Assembly (NCBI GenBank): GCA_047967505.1
Contig: CM106538.1
DNA: 64,000 nucleotides
Strand: one strand, 5' to 3'
DNA from: Dipteris shenzhenensis
Taxonomy: Eukaryota; Polypodiophyta; Polypodiopsida; Gleicheniales
Part shown: positions 44,398-54,198 of the stretch, piece after piece
How positions within the stretch are numbered: position 1 is the first letter of the stretch
Layout of the letters: every line of letters begins with the position of its first letter
The notes under the pieces: generated by a model
What the model was told of the DNA's origin: nothing
Databases searched by the model: none
What the model saw: the letters and a program-made list of their open reading frames with translations, nothing else
Made by a program: the position numbers and the translations under genes

Positions 44398-44643
44398 AGC
44401 TAGATGACAGCTATCCTTATCTACTCTAGTTCGTGGCTTAGTTAGTATGCCACCTTAGTTAGTTGAGTTTGGTTTGATACCCACATATAGGGTTCTTCTA
44501 TTTCTTTGTACTAGAGTTCTTTTGGCTTTCACAACTAAGAAGAGGAAAACTATTTTTAGCCTCCACCTGTGTGTGTATTCCCCCATTGTGTATGTGAGAA
44601 AGCTGCAAGTGAGACTCCTTCCCTCTCTCCCACTATCTTCACA
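44398..44643 (+). repeat. Copia-A LTR fragment, LTR positions 107-352
   Basis: It starts AGCTAGATGACAGC, i.e. LTR base 107, and runs to the normal end TATCTTCACA. The end of RNase H, the polypurine tract and the first 106 LTR bases are deleted. AACCA follows (44644-44648), the right-hand target duplication. Confidence 0.92.
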
Positions 44644-44648
44644 AACCA

Positions 44649-46171
44649 CCCCTCCAATGAAATTCTGTGCCTAAGGGCAAGGCTGGTGCTCTACTGCACA
44701 CACTGCTATAGGTGGGGAAATCATGATACCTCCCAAGGTCAATTTCTGAGTTCCCTTCCCCAACCCATGTATCAAATGAGACCTCCATTAGACCTAATAG
44801 CCCTGCCTAACCCCTTGATCACTCAAGGTGGTCTCGTGGTTAGTTTTAGCCATTACTAAACTCAGCTAGCTCCGTTACCACCACCCATATTGGGTCCATA
44901 GCCCCCGCTACCTCATATAGCCCTAGTCAATCAAGTGTTGGTGGAAGAAGTGCCCAACAACTAGGAGGAGACGGATCTTGATCATGGACCTCACGAGTAC
45001 TACCCCTATGAGGAGAGAAGTGGCACCCTGATCCACTACCTCCTACCAGAGGATCAATAGGTTCCTATATTCTAGATTGCCCCTGTAAATGCAAGGGCGA
45101 GAGACGTGAACTCAATTTCTCGGAGACCCCTGCTCTAGTGCTACACCTGCTAAGGCCCCCATAGAGCAAGTGAATGCCCCTACCAATGTCTTATTTCAAA
45201 TGCCAAGACCCACACTTCTTCAAGGACTATCTGTACGGGGATTCATACCCCTGTCACTCAAACCATGATCAACCCCACACCCTTGTGTCCAAGGTGTAGA
45301 ACCGAACATCTGTTCCAAGACTGTCCCATGAGGAGACCAACCACATCAATCATCCCGCCAAAGAGTACCAACCTTAATCTACTTAGCATCATGTAGGGCC
45401 ATGTGGCCATAGTGCCCCTACAAGTCATCACGAGGATGCAAGCCAAGGCATTAGGCAAAGCAATGAGGAAGCTCACAAGTAAGGGTAAGGGATCCCCGTT
45501 GCCCGGCCTCAAGATTCCCCCACATCCCCTAACCCGATCTAAGAAGGTCATTCGAGTAGGTGATGGTGGTGCTCATCCACAACGGTTTTGATGAGGAGAC
45601 AAGTACTCTTGCCACCTCCTCTACTTCTGAACAATCTTCCACCCAGGGTGACCTTGAAGTGCCCCCGATCCCAAAGGTAAACAATCCAGCGCGGATGCAA
45701 GGCCTAGCACCCTTGCCCTCCTATAAGGAGACCTATCCCGATCCGGTCTTAGAAAAGCAATACATAAAAGATGCCCAGAACTTGGTATGGGGTTGCCAAG
45801 AGAAGTTCAAGCATCGACTAAAGGCCAGTAGAGGGTCAGATACTATTCATCTAGCCCACTTGATGGGTGACCGAGGGGAAAAATCACTCAAGGTACCAGA
45901 GAGGGTGGAGGAAGAGAAACACCTCACCTTCGAGCAATCAGAAGCTCCCGATCTGATGCAAAAGATGTTCCAGGAAGACCTAGTGTTGCATAACCTCCAG
46001 GAGGAAGGAGACCTGTACAGCTTCAAGGACATGTTGTCCATGGAGGAAGAAGCTTTGCAAGAGCCCTATGACAGTGCTAGGTTGGCTGCCTTCCTATTGA
46101 TAGAGATGAAAATGTTGATCACTTCCCTGCTAAGAGGAAAGCCCATCCTATGGCATGATCTATCCAATTGA
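44649..46171 (+). pseudogene. Ty3/gypsy gag, zinc-knuckle and C-terminal part
   Basis: The gypsy gag resumes here. Several CCHC-like knuckles can be read, most degenerate: LYCTHCYRWGNH near 44690; CYTCxGPHRASEC near 45140; FKCQDPHFFKDY near 45205; CPRCRTEHLFQDC near 45290 (complete). A basic segment and an open frame of 203 codons at 45560-46171 follow. It is acidic and Glu/Lys-rich (ERVEEEKHLTFEQSEAPDLM) and leads to the protease. Four knuckles would be more than most gypsy gags carry. Confidence 0.72.
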
Positions 46172-46975
46172 ATGAATAGACCATTCTTACCTCCAACCCC
46201 TATTAGCTCTAAGCCTAACCAATTGACGATAGAAAAGGGGCAAACCAGACCTAAGGTTCCCATCAATAATCTAGGCTAGTACTTCGAGGGTAATGACATG
46301 AACACTTCTATCCCCGTAGTCTATCAAAACCAAAAGGTTGAAGCCATCCTGGATGGGGGAGCAGGAGTGAGTGTTTGCACCAAGCAATGATGGGTGAAAT
46401 GGGAAAAACCCACACTCAAGCAGACCCATCTAGTAGTAAAGTTAGCTGATGGGGGAATTGCCGAACCCTGGGAGTGCTGACTGGCATAAACATTAAGGTA
46501 TTTGGATTCACATACCCCATCAAGTTCATAGTCATAGACTTCACTCATCGATAGCCAGAATATGAAGTTATCCTAGGCAGGCCCTTCTTACAAATGTCCA
46601 GACTCGTGCATGACTGGCGTAATGATAGCATCTACTTGCGGCATGAGGAGCAAACCATGAGAGTGGACTTGCGCACCTACAAGTCCCACCCATTGTCAGG
46701 ACACCTCTTTGCCGTAGAATCTGACACCACTACCCGAACCGCCTCTGTAAAGCTATTCCAAACCTGTGACAAGGAAGAGGATGAGAAGGAGTCTGACGAC
46801 TTCTGGTATGCACATCTCACCAAGCTGGAATTCTCGTAGAACTGGATGCACATCTTAGCCAATATAGATGTCCCAGAAAGAGTAGGGTTTCATATCACCA
46901 CTCCAGAGCTCGAGGGTCTAACCCCGATGGTTTCCCTAAGAATGTTTAACATGCTCAAACACTGAGAGGTAAGCA
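46172..46975 (+). pseudogene. Ty3/gypsy aspartic protease
   Basis: A retropepsin domain with VEAILDGGAGVSV (catalytic Asp codon at 46352-46354; the D-G-G-A form seen in some plant gypsy lineages), LVVKLADGG, then FTYPIKFIV and YEVILGRPFL near 46560-46590. Stops and frameshifts interrupt it. A frame of 81 codons at 46594-46839 continues with WRNDSIYLRHEEQTMRVDLR, followed by NIDVPERVGFHITTPELEGLTP. Proteases of this type cut the Gag-Pol precursor. Confidence 0.78.
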
Positions 46976-47484
46976 AGGGAACCGTGAGGGTAAAATCAAA
47001 TCTTCACTGGCTATCCTACGTAGGCACCATGACTGCTCACCCCATGAATTCTCCTCCAACTGGGGAAATGGGATGAGTAAGGTAACCTCACCCATCAGCT
47101 CTATAAGCACAATGGAAGAGCCCCCTTAAGGTCCCAAATCCCCTGTATCCAAAGGCATGGCTAAGGCAAGCCAGAGGCTAAGGCCAAAAGGACCACTGCT
47201 CCGATAGAGATAGAGGAAACTAAAGATAAAGAGGACCTACGGTAGGTACCAGCCCATTACAAGGCCTACATGATTCAGGATCATAAGATCTTATACCAAC
47301 AAGCCAAAAGGTCTCGAGAGGATGGATGTTCTCAAGGGTGTGATGGGCCAGCCCAGGTCAAGGAGGTAAACCTAGACCCAGAAGGGCAAGACCCCCAACC
47401 TGTATTTGTTGCGGATTCAAACCCAAGGTTAACTAACCTAACCCGAGTAAATTTTTATCTTGCCATGTGTCTTTGAACCTTAGG
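46976..47484 (+). pseudogene. Ty3/gypsy protease-RT linker
   Basis: Degenerate coding sequence including a 68-codon frame (47270-47476) with KEVNLDPEGQDPQPVFVADS. I assign it as the linker before RT from position and from the PVFV-like phrase only. RT does not follow; a different element begins near 47485. Confidence 0.4.
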
Positions 47485-48763
47485 AAGAAAGGCTTTGTAA
47501 AAAGAAATCTAAAGCGATGGCGATGACGGAGCTGTTGTCGACCGTGATGGCGACGATGACGACAGAGCTTCTAGGTTGGCTGTGCATGCAAGAGGAGAGC
47601 TTAGAGCTCTCATGTAGGTTGTTGATGCAGTGTTGTTGTTGATGCAGTTGGAGGCATAGCTCCATGGAAGGAGCTTGCAAATCCTTCGTTGTTGCCTCGA
47701 CTTCATAGCCAGTGTGCAAAAGAACTAAGAGCTCGAATCGCTAAAGGAGACGGAGCTGCTGTAGACCACGCTCTTTGGATGAGGTCGATGAGTTCGCAGA
47801 GCTATAGTTGCTGTGAAGCAGCTGTTCATATCAGGAGGCTGGCTCATCATCAACAGTTGGAGCCACGGCATTGAGAGCTGTCTTGTTGAAGCCATAGGAG
47901 CTGCTCAGAGGTGTTTGAGCCTTCTTGTTTCTTGAAGTAGCACTATTTGGAGTAGCAACTAGTCATAGGTGTTCTCAGAGTTGAAAATGAAGAGGGTGTT
48001 TGCCCATCTTTTGCTCCTAATCATGGTGCTTCTGATTGCATTTTGGTGCATCTTTGGCAGTCACAGCTTCTTGGCTTATATGAAGATCGTGAGGTCCTTG
48101 CATTGCTCTACCCTTGTGCTCATTGATAGTGGCAGCTGTGCTACCTTCTCTTGAAGGGCTGATGAGGGAGCCGATGGTTCCATTGATGGATGCACTCGTC
48201 GAATGGGCTATGGAGCCTAATTACTGTTGGCCCACTGAACGAGGTGTTGGCTATTTTCTTTGTTGCTTCTACCTCCAAACATGGTGGCCATCACGATGGT
48301 GATGACAGCATAAGAAGAAGAAGAACTATCACTATTGCAGCTATGACTACTGCATCGAGACACTAGTAGCATGCCAACAACAACTGCTTGAGAGCTGCTA
48401 TCATGAGCTTGGCTAAGAGGTGACTAGCATAGGAGCTATGGCACTGTAGTTGTCGTCATAGAGTAGCTATAGTTGAGGTGTGGAGCCTTAAAGGTTCTGA
48501 AGCTTGCTTGTAGTGCTATTTTGGCACTGGCTCATTGGCATTTGTTCTTGAAGGCTAGAAGAGCTTATTTAGGGTCCTTGGGGATCTCCCTTAGAGGGAG
48601 AGCTCACAACACTCACAAGAGAATGTTCAAGAACCACTCACATTCTCTCATACTTCTCCCAAAAACTAAACAAGGGTAACCACTATCTCTCTAAAACTAA
48701 TCTAGAAGAAAACATGAGCTCCTAATGCATGCCTACAACAAATCTACTAGGAGACTAGACCTA
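47485..48763 (-). mobile_element. Non-coding internal region of an LTR element (LARD/TRIM-like)
   Basis: This about 1.3-kb segment lies downstream, on the minus strand, of a primer site and LTR. No gag or pol motif is visible on either strand. Instead it is built of degenerate copies of GGAGCTGTTGTCGAC / GAGCTGCTGTAGACC / GAGCTATAGTTGCTG, giving chance frames of 60-80 codons. An element with LTR and primer site but no proteins would depend on enzymes of another. The left-hand LTR could not be found, so its left end is either truncated or beyond recognition. Confidence 0.55.
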
Positions 48764-48776
48764 AGCTCTGATACCA
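48764..48776 (-). other. Primer binding site (initiator tRNA-Met)
   Basis: The complement is TGGTATCAGAGCT, twelve of thirteen bases matching the initiator tRNA-Met end, adjacent to an LTR ending ...TCTCA. Confidence 0.82.
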
Positions 48777-49114
48777 TGAGAAAGTGAGGATCGTGCTAAA
48801 CCTAGTGCACACAAGATCAGCAAAAGAACTAAGGAGGCTCAAAGCACACTAAATAAGACATGAGAGGGAGATATCAAATCTATATCTCTTGCAATGTGTG
48901 TTTATACACAACAATACATGATAGGCCTCTTTATAAAGAGAGTGCCCTTTGAATAGTCAACACATGTGGGATCCTCTCATTCACATCTCTCCTTGTGGAT
49001 ATCCTCAATCCACATCTCCACATCATGTAGTCCACATCCTAGGGTGGCTACTTTAATTCTTTCCTTTGGCATACCTTATCCTCTAATTATGTGCTCATGG
49101 CACCACAACTCTCA
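48777..49114 (-). repeat. LTR, 338 bp, of the non-coding element
   Basis: The segment has TGAGAAAGTGAGG at the left and ...CACAACTCTCA at the right, so its ends are TGAGA/TCTCA inverted. It abuts the primer site on the left. On the right, gypsy integrase sequence resumes at once. A related end is present near 17130-17157. Confidence 0.72.
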
Positions 49115-49600
49115 ATAGTTGCGTGCACCCTACTCTCTCCAAGTAGAAAAGGCCCAATGTAAAAAGTGGTTTGATCGCAACCTCAAGAACAAGGACCTAG
49201 TAGAAGGAGATTTGGCACTCCTATACAACGTCTGTAATACTAAACGTAAGCCTAAGTACCGAGGTATGGGTCCCTACCACATAGTTGAGATCTCTCCCCA
49301 AGGGTCGTGCTGTATAGCCACCCTTGATGGGATAGAAATGGATGCTACCTTAATGGGAGCAAATTAAAAAGATACTATGGACCACCACTCACTCTCTCCA
49401 CCCTTCAAGCTGTGCATAAAGAAATAGAAGTCAAGGCCGAGGTGGCCAAGATGAAATGCCAGGCCATTGAGGAAGCCAAAATCCATAATGCTAAACTCCG
49501 AGAGCATGAGCAAATGACATTGCATAAGGCAACGACTGAACAAATGCAACTAATGGATGAACTAATGGTAGAGCCATCTAGGTTGCTTGTTCAACTATAG
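49115..49600 (+). pseudogene. Ty3/gypsy integrase C-terminal domain and coiled coil
   Basis: The first frame (49119-49367) has QCKKWFDRNLKNKDLVEGDLA, LLYNVCNTKRKPKYRGMGPYH and IVEISPQGSC, the SH3-like C-terminal domain that ends gypsy integrases, followed by the LDG and KRYYGPP tail. After a frameshift, 49412-49597 encodes a charged Ala/Glu/Lys/Met-rich helix (EVKAEVAKMKCQAIEEAKI) with coiled-coil character. It ends in a TAG at 49598, after which the same frame continues into a protease-like domain. The integrase catalytic core is absent. Confidence 0.78.
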
Positions 49601-49905
49601 GTCCCGGACATGCGCATCAAAGCACTTGTGGATCCAAGAGCGTGAGCCACAACTTCCTCTCCCGTGAGGTATGGGAAAAGCTACAAGCACCCCTAACCCT
49701 CACTGTCACTTCAATAAGAGCTATAAACGGCCAACTCCTACAAATTTTGGGTTTTGTGAATTTAAGTCTAACGGTTGTTCACCAAGTAGTGGATATACGA
49801 TTTTACATTCTCCCCACAGAACAATCGAAGGACAGATTATACTAGGAAGAACCTGATGCTATGCCATGAACTGTCAAATTGACTGGTGCACCCAGAATGC
49901 TTCAC
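49601..49905 (+). pseudogene. Second retropepsin-like domain, downstream of integrase
   Basis: The frame of the preceding helix continues with MRIKALVDPRA. The Asp codon is at 49631-49633 and Pro-Arg-Ala stands where Ser/Thr-Gly-Ala is usual. After a frameshift come SHNFLSREVWEKLQ, RAINGQLLQILGF, VDIRFYILP and then, in another frame, IILGRT and CYAMNCQIDW (about 49836-49890). The order LVDxxA - SHNFLS - NG - G - FxILP - ILGxxW is that of retropepsin-like domains such as gag-asp_proteas. It is distinct from the protease at 46352. Either this lineage carries an accessory aspartic-protease ORF 3' of pol, or a gag-protease piece of another element has fused here. No direct family match is known to me. 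Confidence 0.6.
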
Positions 49906-50520
49906 TCACCAATGGTGGCCAAATGGCAGTAGTTTCATTGTGTGGACCAAGTCTTGCTTCTTCAATTCCACCTCACTGATCCACAATAATGAAGCAACAC
50001 AGCAAGGCAAACCGGAAGCCGTAGCCACCACCAACACCCCACCAAAAGTCCTAGCTCAAAGGGGAAAGAAAGTTAGCTACAATGGTAAACCAGTGCCATT
50101 GCCCGCTCCACTGATGTCACCATCGTCCGCTCAGGAAATCCGTGAGTAGCAAGTACAAAATTCTATCCTCTGTGCCCAACATCACTTCGATCGGACCCAA
50201 CTCCCAAAGGATGTCAAATCAACAAGGCAGGCCCCGGTCGCCCCAAGGATGCCTTGTCCGAGGCCACCCATTACTAGAAGAAAACCACACTGCTAGCCTG
50301 CACCCCCACCTCATCCACCACCACACCACCCCACCAATAGCACGGTCAACCAACCACTTGGCTGGCCAAGGCAAGAAGGTTGCCTGGGAAGTCAACAGTG
50401 CAAACCTTGAAGGTCTTGAAGGCAACACCACAAGAACTTGTCTCCTCGAGATACAACACCACAAGAACCTATCAATGAACCAAATTAAGCACACTATCCC
50501 CAAGGTACCGAGTATGCACT
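49906..50520 (+). pseudogene. Low-complexity C-terminal extension
   Basis: Two overlapping frames (49886-50149 and 50142-50522), rich in Pro, Ser, His and Gln (HPHLIHHHTTPP), follow the protease-like domain. No domain is recognised. They may be the disordered tail of the same ORF. Confidence 0.35.
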
Positions 50521-51119
50521 AGTACCACACGGATGGTCTGACTCAACACAAGTGTGACCCCAAATAGCTAGGGAGTGCCATAGAATTGACCCCTCCCCTA
50601 TGAGGAGTTCCACAATAACCTCCCTCTAGGGATAAACACACGAAAGAAATGGCAGACATACCCCCTCGGACGGTACCGTTCTACTCAAGGAAGCAAGGGT
50701 CTGCACCAAGGGTGAACTCATGAAAACTCACTTCTTCCAAGAAGACAGACCACACTGCAACAACTAAGCCCAGTGCAAATGTGCCCCTGGCATCCAAGGT
50801 AAAAAACAAACTGGACACTTACTCTACATGGCTTCTTACATGCTATGCAAAAGCCGCATTCCTCATAATCATCGAGTCTAGGTCTAGGTGAGTCAATATG
50901 GTAGGCATCTCACCCGATGCACCCACAGCCCACTAGTCCCTACCGAACATACCACACACCCACAGTTAGCACTAAGTGATTAGGATCAGCTGTCCATTTT
51001 TGCATTTGTTCATCATCTTGCATGCTGACCTCACAATCATGCCTACACCACACAAGTGCACTCTACTCACTCACTCTTTCCTCCCCCCCCACACTCTCTC
51101 CTTCTTTTACTCCTTTACA
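50521..51119. other. No recognised gene
   Basis: Decayed sequence with C-rich patches (a C-run at 51083-51090). Probably 3' non-coding gypsy DNA leading into the next repeat region. Confidence 0.4.
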
Positions 51120-51470
51120 TAGCCAGTATCCTGTTGGCCGTCACCATAGAGGTATCCCACCGACTGTCATGATCCCAACATCCCACCGACCACCACCATA
51201 CCCAAATCACACCGATCATTGCCATAGAGGTATCCTGCCAACTGTCACGATCCCAACATCCCGTCAGTTGTCGCCCAAGAAGTATTCCACTGGTTGATGC
51301 CAAAGAAAGACCCCATCGCCATTGTCAGATCGCACCAACTGTCGCTATCTATTTACCTCACCGATCGTCACTATACCCATATCCTGCCGATCGTGGGGAT
51401 GTAAAATCTATATAAATAGGCCTATCCCATCGGGTTGTCACCGTAGCAGTTGCCCCCAAACTCTTGCAAA
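51120..51470 (+). repeat. Gypsy LTR-like region with degenerate subrepeats (second copy)
   Basis: Units around CCATAGAGGTATCCCACCGACTGTC, with GATCCCAACATCCC(A/G)(C/T)(C/T) words, recur about every 40-90 bases. The same family makes up 36080-36840. CTATATAAATAGG at 51408-51420 is a good TATA box placed about 115 bases before the ORF at 51534, so this copy may be the promoter-bearing LTR for that ORF. Alternatively it is the 3' LTR of the gypsy to its left. Confidence 0.45.
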
Positions 51471-51533
51471 ATTTGCCCAAAATTCTAACAATTTCCTACT
51501 CTCTTCCACTACCATCTAAATAGCTTGTTTATG

Positions 51534-52160
51534 TCCTCTCTGTCTTCCTCATCCACCGACTCCCTCGTCACTCAACTACCATCCCTCTTTTCGATGGATC
51601 CCGAACGCGAGTTCTTTGAGTTTGAATCAAATTTGGGACTCCACCCTTGCCCTATCCTAGAAGCCACTAGCCCCTTGAACTCCCAAAGCACTCCATCTTC
51701 CACAATCCGCATGCCTTCCAAGATCCCCTTGGAAGACTTGCAAGGAGAAGAAGAGACATCCACCACCAAGCAGGCCACTCAAGAGGGTACCCCCATAGCA
51801 GGCACGCCTCCCTTGAGATCAAGAAAGCACACCTTAGTGCCATCAACAGGTGAGTACAAGGTCATGCACTCCCAAGCACACTCACCACTTGGAGAAGCAT
51901 GGCTCCAAGAACTAGATGCTTGCATTGTACACTCGTGCTTTGCATATGAGGGTCACAACTACACCCTCCACTACCATATAGTAGCAGCATATGCCGCACT
52001 AAAGGTGCCATTGATCGAGGAGGCACTCAAAATTACCGGCATGAGCAAAGTGGCAGAACACCTCCCATGTCACCTGGACATGAAGCTACTAGCAGAATTC
52101 CTCCAGGCATACAATAGCAAGACCAGCGTTGGTGTCTTGTGAGATGCAACAGGCAATCCC
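51534..52160 (+). pseudogene. Unidentified ORF, 5' part, interrupted by Copia-B
   Basis: The ORF starts MSSLSSSSTDSLVTQL (ATG 51534, or 51525). About 100 Ser/Pro/Thr-rich, probably disordered residues follow. A well-folded-looking segment then begins, with GEAWLQELDACIVHSCFAY, HYHIVAAYAALKVPL and HLDMKLLAEFLQAY. A TGA at 52140-52142 (Arg CGA by C-to-T) precedes DATGNP, where Copia-B has inserted. The frame continues at 57716 with HLYQINQDMVRVAF. A TATA box lies about 115 bp upstream. I recognise no family; a host gene, or a gag-like or accessory ORF of a gypsy (Tat/Ogre elements have an extra ORF near the 5' LTR), are both possible. Confidence 0.6.
52156..52160. other. Target-site duplication ATCCC (left, Copia-B)
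   Basis: ATCCC directly before the 5' LTR is repeated at 57711-57715 directly after the 3' LTR. Removing one copy and the element restores an uninterrupted reading frame. Confidence 0.95.
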
Positions 52161-52512
52161 TGTTGAGATATCGAGCTCCACTCGCGATATGCCAAGGTGA
52201 CTATTGTGCATTTATGTCACCGATTTGTTAGCTGGAGATGCGGTTGGTACACCGCCCACGAATAATAGCTGGATGATAGCTATCCTTATCTACACTAGTT
52301 CGTGGCTCAGTTAGTATGCCACCTTAGTTAGTTGAGTTTGGTTTGAGACCCACATATAGGGTTCTTCTATTTCTTTGTACCAGAGTTCTTTTGGCTTTCA
52401 CAACTAAGAAGAGGAAAACTGTTTTCAGCCTCCACCTTTGTGTGTATTCCCCCATTGTGATTGTGAGAAAGCCTCAAGTGAGACTCCTTCCCTCTCTCCC
52501 ACTATCTTCACA
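52161..52512 (+). repeat. Copia-B 5' LTR (352 bp)
   Basis: TGTTGAGATATCG ... TATCTTCACA. Aligned by eye with the 3' LTR it differs at 7 of 352 positions, all transitions (about 98% identity), so insertion is fairly recent. Confidence 0.97.
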
Positions 52513-52525
52513 TGGTATCAGAGCC
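52513..52525 (+). other. Primer binding site, Copia-B
   Basis: TGGTATCAGAGCC, a perfect match to the initiator tRNA-Met 3' end, immediately after the 5' LTR. The leader runs to the gag ATG at 53056. Confidence 0.95.
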
Positions 52526-53055
52526 TTGTTCGTGGTAAGGAGCTCAAGAAAGCAAGCCAAGTTCGTGGTGTCCTGGTAAGAGGACCAGTGTTGCTTTCCT
52601 ATTTCGAGTTTGGGAGCAAATCTCTGTAGGTAGCACAGCCAGAAGTGCACGAGTGCACTGTTTCAGATTGAGACGCCCTTTGCGGTGTGGCGAGAGCGCA
52701 ATATATGCTGCGGGCAAGGGCGAAGCCCTTAGTGACTTTATTTTTCTGATTTGAGGCCGTTTCGGGGCCCGTTTTGGAGACGGAAGTTCTCCGCAGGCAC
52801 TCAAAAAAAGGCCCTAATTTTGCTGTGTGACCACTGTTCTGCGGGTCGGTGAAAAGTTACCGCAGAAATTGCATCATATGCCTTTGTGCAGAGATATTGG
52901 GGGTTGCAGATTCAAGCCTGTTGCTTGTTGATGCAAAATCGTCACTAGGAAGTGACTGCGTGGTGAAATACCACTTTCGTCAGTTTTGTAGTTCTGCCCG
53001 TGTGAGGCAAAAGCTGTGTTTTTTGCAGTGACAGAATATTTTGCAGTGTTGTGTA

Positions 53056-54198
53056 ATGGCATCTGATTCTCTTTCACAAATTGTCACTGAAAAGCTTGAC
53101 AAGAACAACTTTTAGGCATGGAAGTTTAGAATGACGAATTTCTTGATGGGAAAAGGCTATTGGGAGTTCATTACAGAAAATGAAGAAGAACCTTTTCTTC
53201 CTAATGTTCCCAGTGAACAGGAAATGCAGGCATTTAAAGGATGGCATGAGAGAGCCAGGAAAGTTATGTACTGGCTATCTATTAGTATTTCGGACTCCAT
53301 GATTGTGCATATTCAGGATGCAAGTACGCCAAAGGAGGCATGGGATACTTTGGCAAAAATGTACAGCACAAATACGCAAGCCAGGAAAATGCAACTCAAA
53401 CAGGAGTTGCACAATGTGCAGAGAGAAAATTTGAGCATAAATGACTACCACATGAAAGTGAAGAAAATTGCAGATGCACTTGCTTCCATTGGGTCGCCAG
53501 TGGATGATGATGATTTGGTTTCTGTGACCTTGAATGGTCTAGGAAAGGATTATGCACAGTTTCGGACATCCATTGCCGTCCATGAAAAATTTCCTAATTT
53601 TGAGGAGCTGATTGCTCTTCTAATTTCTGAAAAGCAGAGAAATGGTGGTGCATCTTCTTCAGCAGGAACTTCAAAAGAAATTGTCTTCTACTCAAATGCT
53701 GGTAGAGGTAGAGGCAGAGGTAGAGGAGGCCGATCTACAGGACATGGTAGAAATCAAAATATGCAGCAAATGCAAGAAAACAAGTCCTATGGAGGAGGAC
53801 GTGGTAACTCTAGAGGCAGGGGGAGTCAAAGAGGCCGTGGTGGATGGCAGAGAGGCCAAAATGCAAATAGCAATGTTGAATGCTACTATTGTGGCAAAAT
53901 GGGTCATATGGCTAAGGACTGCTATAAAAAGCAGAATGACATTATGACTGGAAAATTGCAGCAAGGCAATTATGCATCTTCTAGTAGGCAGGGTGATGAC
54001 GGAAATGAGCATCTATTTATGGTGCAGCATATGACCAATTCTGTGACAAGTGCAGAAGAACAAAATGATGTGTGGTATGTTGACTCAGGTGCGTCAAACC
54101 ACATGACAGGTCATGCAGAATGGATGCAAGATGCAAGGAAAATGGAAAAGCCAGGATTTGTGGAGACTGGTGATGATACTGCACATCCTATTGTGTAG
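53056..54198 (+). pseudogene. Copia-B gag and protease start
   Basis: Gag begins at ATG 53056 (MASDSLSQIV). TAG at 53113 replaces the CAG seen in Copia-A. The long frame 53131-54198 carries the UBN2-type gag (YWLSISISDSMI, AWDTLAKMY, VTLNGLGKDYAQF), a Gly/Arg-rich region (GRGRGRGGRS), and the zinc knuckle CYYCGKMGHMAKDC at 53881-53922. The protease active site VWYVDSGASNHMTGH follows, with Asp at 54082-54084. It ends at TAG 54196, which is CAG in Copia-A. Apart from the two nonsense codons the region is intact. The Gag-Pol precursor would be one long frame, as in most plant copia elements. Confidence 0.95.
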
